Assembly (NCBI GenBank): GCA_043810515.1
Contig: JBDRNZ010000019.1
Location: 1 to 64,000 of the forward strand
Origin: WJKQ01 sp043810515
GTDB taxonomy: Bacteria; Patescibacteriota; Gracilibacteria; UBA1369; LOWO2-01-FULL-3
DNA: 64,000 nucleotides
Direction of reading: 5' to 3'
Shown here: positions 35,288 through 45,200 of the stretch, piece after piece
Layout: the number at the start of each line of letters is the position of its first letter
Numbering within the stretch: position 1 is the first letter of the stretch
The notes under the pieces: model-generated
Seen by the model: the letters and a program-made list of their open reading frames with translations, nothing else
What the model was told of the DNA's origin: nothing
The model's database searches: none
Program-made: the position numbers and the translations under genes

Positions 35288-35305
35288 CGTAAATTTTGAT
35301 ATAAT
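35277..35305 (+). promoter_or_regulatory. Strong promoter of the giant-protein unit
   Basis: TTGACG (35277-35282), 17-nt spacer, TATAAT (35300-35305). This is 11/12 to consensus with ideal spacing. The leader to the ATG at 35338 would be about 26 nt and very A-rich. Confidence 0.8.
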
Positions 35306-35337
35306 AATAAAACAAAAATAAATATAAACACAAAAAA

Positions 35338-38300
35338 ATGAGCGTATATAAATTTCTATATCTTTTGGGAAATTGCGAACCCGTTTCTTTCAAAGAAAAC
35401 TTTTTAGTATACAAAGGCGGCACAGAAACCCCTCCGACAGCAGCTGAAAAAAAAGAGACCAAAGCAGAAAAGCCAAAAGTCGATCTGACCGAGCCGGACA
35501 AAAAAAACGAGATCCTGAACAATCTCGACCAGGAAAAATTCGCTGTCCTCATGGAGGAAAAAGAGATAGACGGAACAAAAGTGGAATTAAACGCTCTCGA
35601 TGCCCAGCTCGTAGAAAAGCTGGTTCTTTTTTGCAATGATTCAGGCAAGACAGAAAACTTCGCCAAGCTCATTGAAAAAATAAAAACAGACAAAATAAAC
35701 GCAGCCCAGCTAAGTCAAACTTCGCTCGAGATCCTTCTTGAATTCAGCTATAAAAACGAAAACGAAGCCATAGTCGGAGCTGAAAATGAAATAATAACCG
35801 GCATATTCAAAAGCGAAAGCGCCACAGCCGCAATGAATCTCCTAAAAGCATCAAAAGAAAATTCTGAACTTTCCAAAGCAATCGGAATGGAAACTTTAAA
35901 TCACGAGGCTCTATGCAAAAATCTGGACACCGAGTCTTTGGGAATTCTCATCAAGGCAGTTGGCTTTGAAAATGTAGCAAAAAGGATTTCTACCACCCAG
36001 AAAATAGCACTGCTTGGAACCACGGAAATCATAACTTCGGAGAACAAAAAAACATTTTACGCCGAAATTTCAAAAGACCCTTCTTCGAAAGAACCCGAAA
36101 CAGCAAAACGTCTCGCATCCTCGCTCGCAAAAGCGGACGAGAACAAAGAACTTTACCAAAATTTTCTTGATTCCTCTCGGTTCTACATAAAAAAAGCTAT
36201 CGCGGAAGACAACAAGCTGGAGACAAAAATCAGGAAAGATGCTTACGAAGCTTTGAAAGAACGAAAAGACGAAGCAATTGATCCATCTGCACCTGCTGCC
36301 GCTCCAAAAAAACCTGAAGAAATGTCAGTTCTGGACAACGCCGGAATTGAAGTTACAGGAACAAGAGTTCAGTTTGACATCAACGGCGTAGAAAGAAGTT
36401 TCATAAAAACACCGACATTCGTCAAAAAACTTGAAGCAATGAAAAATCCTGACGAAGCCAAACTTGTGGCATACGAAAGACTTCTCAACATAATCACAAG
36501 AGATCACAGCATCGACAAAACCCATGCCGATTACAACAAACACCAGATCGCAACAGCGGAAGCATTCGAAGCTTCAAACACAGCCCTCAAAGCCGAAATC
36601 GAAAGACTGAAAGGCGTTGTGCCAAAGGCAGAAAAAGCACCTGCTACAGCAGCAGAAACCGCTGCGGGAGAAGCAGCAAAAGAAGGCTCCCCAACACCAA
36701 CCCCAACTCCAGCTCCAACCACTGAAGCAAAAGCTCCGGAGACCGCAAAGGCTACTCCGGCTCCGGCCGAAAAAGCAGCCGCTCCGGCTGAAAAAGCCGC
36801 AGCTCCGGCCGAAAAAGCAGCCGCTCCGGCCGAAAAGGCAGCCGCTGCCACCGCAGCCGCAAAAACTTCAGCCGACGCACTTTTACCAAAAGCAGAAAAA
36901 ACAGCCGAGCAGATAGCCAAAGAAAAAGCCTACGACGAAGCCTCACTGCTCCCAAAACTAAAACAGATCTACCCTGACAAAGAAGCAGCCGTAAAAGACC
37001 AGTACGTTGAGCTCGAAATGGTAAAAGGAGATTTTCCAAAATTCTACCTCGAACCGCAGCTCGACGAAAAAGGCGAACTCACAAATCTGATTCTCACTTA
37101 CAAAAGACCGTTCGTCGGAGACACACAGACAAAAAGCCCAGACAACCTTACCGATGCAGGAATAAAACAATTCCTCGAATACGAAAAAGAAGAGGTTATA
37201 GAAGACCTCCACGACCGTGACACATTCATAAATTTGGAAGAATCCGACATAAAATCCACCGAAGTAACAGAAGAGACAGCGGCTCTCCTGACACAGCACC
37301 CATTCGAAATTCCTGATATCAACAAAACTTTTTCAATAACCGACGAAGGAATTCTCGACCTCATGGGAGACGACCAAGAGTGGAACAAGAATTTTGACGA
37401 CCTCGAGGGACACGGCGTTTATTACAGCGCATTCAACGATCAGTTTGGAATAAGCAATGCAGAAGTTCCAGCAAGAATGCGAAAAATAATCGGAATAAAC
37501 CGAAAGGTCGATTTCAACGACATTTTAAGAGAAGTCGCAAACGACCGCGCGCCCGGATATGACGTCGACCAGGTCGATAAATTCAACGATCGCTTCAAAA
37601 ATCTGCTCGTTGAATCGCGGAAAGAAAATCCTTCCGCCGAAACACTTCTGGAACTCCGAAAAATGTACGACATTTATCTCGGAGGAATGAAAATCCTGAA
37701 AACTCTTGAAAAAGACAAATTCAAACCCGCGAAAAAAGAGACTTTTGACCAGAAATACGCATCACAATTCGAGCTTGCGGAAACAACAAACGAGCCTTGC
37801 GCATTCGACAAATACTACAGCCTGCCAGACATGGCACTTGAAAGAGTTGCAGTCGCGAATGTAGACCTGCAGATCGGCGTATCTCAAAAAGCCTACGAAC
37901 AATTTCTCGGAGTCTCAAGCGAATATCTGAAAGTTTCACCAAAATCCCTTAAAGCATCTTTTGAGGGAGGATCATTTGAAACTGGCCAAATCCTGCGGGC
38001 AATACTTAGAGGCTACACTTTTGACGAATTGGTTTCTGTCAGAAAAGCCATAAAAGTTTCCTCACGCGAAGGAGCAAAAATAAAATTCCTCCTCACGGAG
38101 ATTCCAGCAAACTTCAAAGCCGATTCCCCTGCCGTAAAAATGCTGCTGGACAGATTTAAAGATGACTCGCTCGGGGACGAAAAGCCGTCCGGAGAACTCG
38201 ACCAACCTACAAAAGCACAGTCACACAAATTAAGACTCGCCGAAATACGCGGCGAATTGAGCGTCAGTGAAGAAGCCTACAGACAGAAAGTTCTTGAACT

Positions 38301-41300
38301 TTTGAGAACCCATCGCGTGGACAGAACCAAAGAAGCGGATCCGACAGAATGGGCAGCTTCACAGGCGGTTGATTTAAGCACAGACATGACATTACGAAAC
38401 ATCGCTTACTACTACGACGTTGAGGGACTGGAAATAAGACGTTTCTCATCCCCCGAAGCGATTGTCGACAATCTTTTCGGAAAACAAAACGTCGAAATAA
38501 GAAATGAAAAAGGCGAAAAAGAAACCCTTAAACTTTACGATTTTGAAAACGGCATAAAAGTCATAAACAAAGAAGCCGTTAAAAAATACATCGATCTGCT
38601 GATCTATCAGGGCCTCAAAAGAAAACGCATGAAAGAAGTGCACAGAGAAAGAATCTACCGATACGAAGACATGAGAGATCATGAATTTGAAATCGCTGAA
38701 AATAAAGATTTGGCGCAGTTTATGCAAAGCGGCGGAACTCCGGAAGCATGGAACAAACTTCCGGGACACGAACCTATCGAAGAAACGCTTGGAAATCCGC
38801 CATTTTCTGTAAAATCAGAAGATGTCCCGGCCTACATGCATAACTTTTTGAAAGGAAAAGAAACCGTGACTCTCGGAAATATCGTCACGGAACTTCTGAA
38901 GGAAAAACTTGAATACCAAAATCCTATTTCTGAAGATGCGAAAGAAGGAGTAAATTCCTTTGAATCTCTGAAATCTGAATACGAATTTGTCGCGGAAAGA
39001 AAGAAACAGCTTAGAGATAACCCCAATCGGGCAAAAGAAAAAGCAGATATAGACAGACGATTTTATGCTTTAAAAGTTTACGTGGACGCTGCCGCAATAT
39101 TGATTCAAAGACTCGAAAAAGCCGGCACTCACGTCTCAATCGACGAAACTTACACCGAAATGACTTCTACAAATCTTCTCGACCGCAAACCCGGAAAGGA
39201 AGCAAACGCTCAAATCGACCTTCTCAATGAAGGTTACATAGCCGAAAGAGAAAGAGGCAAAGAAGCACAGATGCTTGCCGCAAGAGGACTGGATCTCAAC
39301 GAAATCCCGGAACTTTCCGGCTCATACCTTATTAGAGAAATTCAGCTGAAGGCTCTCAAGGAAGGATACCCCGCTTCAAAAATCGACAAAATAGAAAGCA
39401 AACTCCTAATAGCCGCAGGTGCAGAAATAAAAGGAAACAAATTATCCGGCGGAGCTGTTGGCTTCGTGGTACCAATTGAAGAAGGATTCGCAATTGAATT
39501 CGGAGCAAGTAATAAAGGCGGAGCCATCGGCCTAAGCGCGGAACTTTACAAAACAGAGCAACGCAGCGGCGGAATAGCTATGGGAACAGGTATTCAGATA
39601 ATGCCAACAATGTTCATCGGCTATAGTCATTCCGAAAAAATCGGCGAGAGCACATTCTTCACCGTCGCAATCGGCACATTATTTTCAGCCACAAGCGCAA
39701 ATGGAATGGTTGGAATCGCGCTTTCGCACAGTGATGAAGCAGCTGTCAGAACCGCGGAAACAAACATTTCCGAAAGAACAGGTTTCGACAAAATCGAAGC
39801 CGCAGCCACTCCTGAGGAAAAGGTCGCGCTTTTAAGAAAACACGAATACTTCAAAGATTTCGAGAAAGACCTCGCCGACGAAGACATTCTGGCGCTTTAC
39901 GACACATACAAAAGCCTGAACACAGAAAAAGCACTAAACGAAGCGGACAAAGGACTCCTGGGACCGATCACCGCAATTGGAATAGGTGTCGGCTTCCCTC
40001 CCCCTACAGGATTTATCGGACTGAAATTAAAAATCGGCGAAACCATCATAATAAAACCAAAAATCGGCGAACGCGAACGTATTGCACAACTCGTTTCACA
40101 GGACAAAATGCAAAAACGCATCCTCGACGAACTTAACCAGAGAGTCAGCGAAACAAATCCTTCAATAGAGTTCAAAACCACCGAAAGTGGCGACCTCTAC
40201 ATGACAAAAGACGGCAACATAGGAACTCTCGAGAGCTCACTGGAAAAACCAATGGAAATTCCTAACGGCACAAACCTAGAGGATATGACAGACCAACTGA
40301 AAAAAGCAAACATGACAGCATTCCGAAGAGAAGTAGCCATCAAACCAGGAGAAAATCCAAAATCAGTCATCGAACTCTCTGTTTACGACAATTCCGGCAA
40401 AGACATCGCTATATATATAGACGACAGATCACCGGAACTTGAGGCAGCCTTCACGAACAATAAAATCCTCATTCCGGGAAATCTCGACAACGTCATAATC
40501 ACGAGAGAAACCTTCAGATTCCCATACGCGAAAGCTGAAGGCGGAGCAACCGCAACAGACGTTATCATTATTACAACCAACCCAAAATTCGACAGAAACA
40601 ATATCATCAGAGAAAGCAATTCAGTCATCGAGAAACACTGGCAGAACGGAGAATCCAAAGCCTGGGATATGGAAATGGGCGCAAATCCTTCGGGAAAAAG
40701 CCAGATCCACCGTCTCGAGGAATATAAAGGAGAAGCAGCAAAAGAATGGACAGCCGAAGATTTTGAGGTAAAAGGGATTTCAAGAGCTGAATGGAAAGAA
40801 ATCAGAGACACTTCGTACCAGATGAAGAAAGGTCCATTTGAAGGCATAACCCAAAAAGAACTTGATGAAATGCCTGTAAGAGCAAACTGGAAAGAGGAAA
40901 CGGAAGCCGTATACAAAAAGATGGAAAAAGGCATGAAAGAAGGCAGTCCGGCAATAGACGACGCTCCGGGAATCATCGCGAAAGCAAATGAAATTCTTAC
41001 GGCCTCAAAAAAACCGAAAATCGCAAACGCCCGCGAAGCCGGCCAGCTGCTCACTCTCGTACAACACGGATATTTTATCGATATCTGGAGGAAAAAAAGC
41101 CGCGACGGTATACAGAAAGCATTCGAAAAGAACAACGAATCAATAATAAAGAATGTTCTGATTCCACAATTCACAAAACAAATCACCGCACTCGGCATAA
41201 AACCGGCAGCAGAAGCAGCGGATTACGCAAAAGCTTTGGCGGAAAAAATGAAATCATACGCGGAAACAAACTTCCTAAAAGCACTGGATGCCATAGATGC

Positions 41301-42222
41301 GAAACTTAAAGGAATAAAAAATCCGACCGACGACCAGATCAAGGACGCATTTTCAGGACTTACAACCGAAATTCCGCACGAAATGTTCTTCGCTTCAGGA
41401 AGCACCATAAGAGAAACCCACGCAGGCGTCCTCCCCGGAGGTCCGCGAGCGGTTGAAATGCCAGGAATTGAAAAAATGGGAATAATCGGAGCACCAAAAG
41501 AACTCGATCTAAACTCCGGTGATCAGGCCGAAAAAGACCTCGCAAGAGTCCTGTTCGAAACCATAAGTCCAAAACCGGACCTGAAAAATGTGGAAACATT
41601 CCACAGATCACTTGCTATAAAACTCGCAACATTTGAAGGCACCGGCATTGAGATCGGAAAAGAAAATTATGCAAGACTTCTTGAATTCTACAAATTATCT
41701 GAAGAAAAACAGGCCGAAGCACTAAAAACTTCAACAGAAGGAGACTACCTTCATGAATTCGTAAAATTCGCCGAGGGAGTCAGGGAAGCCATGTTGAAAG
41801 GAGAAAACTTTAAATTAAAGACAGGTCAGGAACTTAACTTCACAAAACCGCAAATCCTGACGGGAGCCTACGGTCAATGCGGAAACCTGTCCGCCATGAC
41901 CCACGAAGGATTCTTCCTGATAGATAAAGTGAGACAAATAATAGTCGCCCACACCCTCACGGACGTCTACACCGACACCGACATTACAAAAGAAGCCATA
42001 GAACTTGGCTTGGGCGTCGCAATAACCCCAGCAGCCGCCGCAAAACCGGAGAAGAGACCTCCGAAGAGACCTCCGGGAAAACCTCACAGAAGAACCAATC
42101 CTCGAAAACCTCACAGCAGAGGTGGAAGTAAAGAAGAATCCCCCGGTGAAATTCCATCAGGACCTGCTGCAGGAGAAACTCCCCGCACACCGGAGCCACC
42201 AAAACCAACAGGAGGAGCATAA
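35338..42222 (+). CDS. Giant protein of 2294 aa, unknown
   Basis: No signal peptide or clear membrane segment. The N-terminal third is charged and helical. An Ala/Pro/Lys/Glu-rich linker at about 424-515 holds four exact-length repeats of APAEKAA type. Helical domains follow to about 1360. A Gly-rich, alternating beta-like region lies at about 1365-1470 (GGAVGFVVPIEEGFAIEFGA, GGAIGLSAELYK, FFTVAIGTLFSA), with a similar stretch at about 1541-1572 (AIGIGVGFPPPTGFIGLKLK). More mixed helical domains run to about 2250, and the tail is basic and Pro-rich (KRPPKRPPGKP). I recognise no enzyme domain. It is in one predicted transcript with the secreted giant 43 nt downstream. Location in the cell is unclear. 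Confidence 0.85.
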   Translation: MSVYKFLYLLGNCEPVSFKENFLVYKGGTETPPTAAEKKETKAEKPKVDLTEPDKKNEILNNLDQEKFAVLMEEKEIDGTKVELNALDAQLVEKLVLFCNDSGKTENFAKLIEKIKTDKINAAQLSQTSLEILLEFSYKNENEAIVGAENEIITGIFKSESATAAMNLLKASKENSELSKAIGMETLNHEALCKNLDTESLGILIKAVGFENVAKRISTTQKIALLGTTEIITSENKKTFYAEISKDPSSKEPETAKRLASSLAKADENKELYQNFLDSSRFYIKKAIAEDNKLETKIRKDAYEALKERKDEAIDPSAPAAAPKKPEEMSVLDNAGIEVTGTRVQFDINGVERSFIKTPTFVKKLEAMKNPDEAKLVAYERLLNIITRDHSIDKTHADYNKHQIATAEAFEASNTALKAEIERLKGVVPKAEKAPATAAETAAGEAAKEGSPTPTPTPAPTTEAKAPETAKATPAPAEKAAAPAEKAAAPAEKAAAPAEKAAAATAAAKTSADALLPKAEKTAEQIAKEKAYDEASLLPKLKQIYPDKEAAVKDQYVELEMVKGDFPKFYLEPQLDEKGELTNLILTYKRPFVGDTQTKSPDNLTDAGIKQFLEYEKEEVIEDLHDRDTFINLEESDIKSTEVTEETAALLTQHPFEIPDINKTFSITDEGILDLMGDDQEWNKNFDDLEGHGVYYSAFNDQFGISNAEVPARMRKIIGINRKVDFNDILREVANDRAPGYDVDQVDKFNDRFKNLLVESRKENPSAETLLELRKMYDIYLGGMKILKTLEKDKFKPAKKETFDQKYASQFELAETTNEPCAFDKYYSLPDMALERVAVANVDLQIGVSQKAYEQFLGVSSEYLKVSPKSLKASFEGGSFETGQILRAILRGYTFDELVSVRKAIKVSSREGAKIKFLLTEIPANFKADSPAVKMLLDRFKDDSLGDEKPSGELDQPTKAQSHKLRLAEIRGELSVSEEAYRQKVLELLRTHRVDRTKEADPTEWAASQAVDLSTDMTLRNIAYYYDVEGLEIRRFSSPEAIVDNLFGKQNVEIRNEKGEKETLKLYDFENGIKVINKEAVKKYIDLLIYQGLKRKRMKEVHRERIYRYEDMRDHEFEIAENKDLAQFMQSGGTPEAWNKLPGHEPIEETLGNPPFSVKSEDVPAYMHNFLKGKETVTLGNIVTELLKEKLEYQNPISEDAKEGVNSFESLKSEYEFVAERKKQLRDNPNRAKEKADIDRRFYALKVYVDAAAILIQRLEKAGTHVSIDETYTEMTSTNLLDRKPGKEANAQIDLLNEGYIAERERGKEAQMLAARGLDLNEIPELSGSYLIREIQLKALKEGYPASKIDKIESKLLIAAGAEIKGNKLSGGAVGFVVPIEEGFAIEFGASNKGGAIGLSAELYKTEQRSGGIAMGTGIQIMPTMFIGYSHSEKIGESTFFTVAIGTLFSATSANGMVGIALSHSDEAAVRTAETNISERTGFDKIEAAATPEEKVALLRKHEYFKDFEKDLADEDILALYDTYKSLNTEKALNEADKGLLGPITAIGIGVGFPPPTGFIGLKLKIGETIIIKPKIGERERIAQLVSQDKMQKRILDELNQRVSETNPSIEFKTTESGDLYMTKDGNIGTLESSLEKPMEIPNGTNLEDMTDQLKKANMTAFRREVAIKPGENPKSVIELSVYDNSGKDIAIYIDDRSPELEAAFTNNKILIPGNLDNVIITRETFRFPYAKAEGGATATDVIIITTNPKFDRNNIIRESNSVIEKHWQNGESKAWDMEMGANPSGKSQIHRLEEYKGEAAKEWTAEDFEVKGISRAEWKEIRDTSYQMKKGPFEGITQKELDEMPVRANWKEETEAVYKKMEKGMKEGSPAIDDAPGIIAKANEILTASKKPKIANAREAGQLLTLVQHGYFIDIWRKKSRDGIQKAFEKNNESIIKNVLIPQFTKQITALGIKPAAEAADYAKALAEKMKSYAETNFLKALDAIDAKLKGIKNPTDDQIKDAFSGLTTEIPHEMFFASGSTIRETHAGVLPGGPRAVEMPGIEKMGIIGAPKELDLNSGDQAEKDLARVLFETISPKPDLKNVETFHRSLAIKLATFEGTGIEIGKENYARLLEFYKLSEEKQAEALKTSTEGDYLHEFVKFAEGVREAMLKGENFKLKTGQELNFTKPQILTGAYGQCGNLSAMTHEGFFLIDKVRQIIVAHTLTDVYTDTDITKEAIELGLGVAITPAAAAKPEKRPPKRPPGKPHRRTNPRKPHSRGGSKEESPGEIPSGPAAGETPRTPEPPKPTGGA
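36760..36843 (+). repeat. 21-bp tandem repeat, four copies, within the giant gene
   Basis: Units at 36760-36780, 36781-36801, 36802-36822 and 36823-36843. They differ by a few third-position changes and encode the heptad APAEKAA. It forms a linker and could vary in copy number between strains. Confidence 0.85.
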
Positions 42223-42265
42223 AAAAACAAATAAAAATATTTAAAAATAAATAACAAAAATTTCC

Positions 42266-45200
42266 ATGAAAACTAGCAGAATAATTCCATCTCTCACATT
42301 CCTTACAGCACTTCTCATAACGCTGATAAGCACTGCAAGCACATCAGCCCACGGACCCGAAGATTATCTTTCGGATTGTACCGTTGAGAACCTGGACGCC
42401 TCATGGCAGGCAAATCCGGGACTTTGCGACCCGAACAACCCGCCGGATATATCGCAGGGAATCGCCATATCAGACGATCAGGGAACGCCAAATATATTCC
42501 CAGATGGTCTGTGCTATCCGTCATTCAATAATTTCATAGACATGATCGACCTGGATTTCCCATACGGTCCGGGCGTTGAAGTCGGGATGGATCCATACTA
42601 CAGCAACAATCCCCCACTATTTAAGGATGAAAGAAATTTTTTCAAAGCAAGACTAAGAGACGAAACCGCAGATTGGTCGGACTATAAAGATGACATAACA
42701 ATGGACGTGGGAGACAAAGTCACTTTCATGGTTTACATGCATAACAACGGTGATCCTTGTTTTAACGACAATGTTCAGCTTAATATTCCATCAGACAGAA
42801 TCTACAAAAACTGGAATACAACTTCTCATGGAACAAAAGTAAATGTTTTGCCAGGATTTTCAATGAACAGTGAAGGAAAACTTTCCAAAATAATCTCGGC
42901 AGCAACACAGTTCAAAGCAAGCATATGGTCACAGGATGCCAGAAACGCCCAAGGTGACATCGCTCCTATTGAAAACGGTGTAACGATAAGACCAGCCGAC
43001 GGAAAAACGATAGAACTGGAATATTCCCAAGCCACAGCCTTTTATACAGACTATACCCATTCATGGAATAAAAACGAACATCCGATAAATCCAGCAACTC
43101 TCTTAAGCCAAAACGGATTCTCAGTATCAACACTTCTCGATAACGGAAATATCAAAGGAAGCGCCGGCGATTTTTATGCCTGCGAACCCTACATAGCAGT
43201 AATAGTCTTCACGGTTGAAGCAAAAGAAGTTCCCATAACCCCAAACGTCTGTAAAGACCTTCAGGCAACAAGCTCAGAAATGAATCTTAACGGAGAAAAA
43301 GTTCTAAATCTGCAAATAAACGCTATCGATTTCTCTCCACAAAATACCCTGCCGGCAGGAACAATGGCGCTATGGACCTCGACAGACGAAACCGGAGAAT
43401 TCTGGGACACAAAAACAGGCCAGTATATCCAAGGCGGCTCATTCCAAACAGATGACCCATACCAGATGGTATATTATTATGGAGGAAGCGAAGGAAACGC
43501 CCGCATCACGGTAAAACTTACGGGAATTCCGGACAGCCTTGCAAATTCTGACAATTGTTCCCAGGAATTCGAATACATCGCACCAGCACCTGTCTGCCAG
43601 TACATCACGACACAGATAGAGGCCGCCGACTATAATAAAGGCAGCTTCGACCACGGTTATCGCCTATATATAAACAAAGCAGCGTTCTCGGATGAAGTAA
43701 TTCCTCCGGGAACACTTGTAAAATGGACAGCCAGCAATCAGACCGGCGAATTTTACAATCAGGTCGGAGAATTGTACACTCCGTATTCTACAACTCCAAA
43801 AGACTACACTTACACAGAATTATCAACAAATCCATCAAATCCAATCCTTTCGGAAGTATATTATAGAGGCGACGACCCCGTTGATATAACCGCTCAAATT
43901 ATAACCCCATCACAGCTTGGTATAGACACCCAGGCTTGTGTCGCGGTGGTTCCGATCCGGCCCGCAGTCGAACAGAACTACTGTCTCGACCTTCAGGCAA
44001 CAGAATTCGACCCTGAAAAAACTCTGGATATAAACGGTGAAACAGCCTACGAACTTCAGGTGACAGACCTTACTTTCTCCGGAAACGGCCAGACTCCGGA
44101 AGGCCTCAGAGGATTTTGGGTATCTCTCGACGATGAAAACGGACGATTTTATAACGGAAACAAACAGCTGGTTGGAATAGGCCACGCTTTCACGGATAAT
44201 TTGTTCGAAAAAGTATATTACATAGGTACGGGCCGCATAAGGGTAACTCTGCTTGGACTTCCTGACGCAATCGCAAATCCGACAGTATGCTCAGCCTTCA
44301 CGGAAATCATTGAAAAAGCTCCAGTTTGTACTGATATTAAAGTAGACCATCCTGAAGAAATAGAAGTGGGAACACTTTCGACTTTCAGAGCAAAATCATA
44401 TGACGCTAACGGCGAATTATACGGAACAGCAATAACCTACTGGGTTGAACCGGGTTACGGAAAATTTTATCTGGCTACGGCAAAACCGGATAATATTCCG
44501 GCAAACGACTCCCCTATGGTATATGAGGCAACTTCAGATCTCTTCACTATACCGGTAACTCCTACAGGAGCAATTTCCCTGAACACCATAAATTCACAGA
44601 TGGCAATCGACTTCTCGTTTGCAGTATCAACCGGAAATCTATGGAATTACAATTCCGCGGCAAGCGACGCAATAGTCGTTCCGTACAGCGGAAATTTCGA
44701 AATCCTGCCTTCTACGAGATCCTCAAGCTATAACCAGTCAAAATTCTATGGTCTCGCACAGGTATTCAACTTTGATGTTACAAACCAATCGGAATTAAAC
44801 AACATAGATTCTGAAACACTCTACAGCGCAATCCACGAAGTAATTACGGTAAATCAGGGAGCAACGGTATATTTCGAAGCGTTAAAGGCCGGCGAAAATG
44901 TCATCCATGTACAGGCCGCCGGAACAGATGTGCCAAACGTTTGTAAAAGAGACTTCAGTATAATTCCGAAGCGTGAAAGACCTCTTATCTGTACCGATAT
45001 CAACGCAAGCGTAAAACGATACGGAACAGTTTCCAAAGAGATCCGCAACCTTTCACCAAACACAATTTATGAATTAAGCGCTATCGCCACCTATTCAAAA
45101 GAATTTGAGGAAGGCACGATAACATATACGATAGATCCGCATTACGGAATATTTATAAAAGTTCCCGCTCCGAAGTTGCAAAGAGCTATTTTCTTAAACG

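Noticed and set aside
36760..36843. Possible CRISPR-like repeats
   Set aside because: Units are contiguous 21-mers without spacers and encode a protein heptad; this is a coding tandem repeat.
40383..41198. 271-codon open frame on the - strand within the giant gene
   Set aside because: Shadow of the 2294-aa frame: low-complexity Ser/Phe/Ile composition and no promoter; the + frame is continuous.
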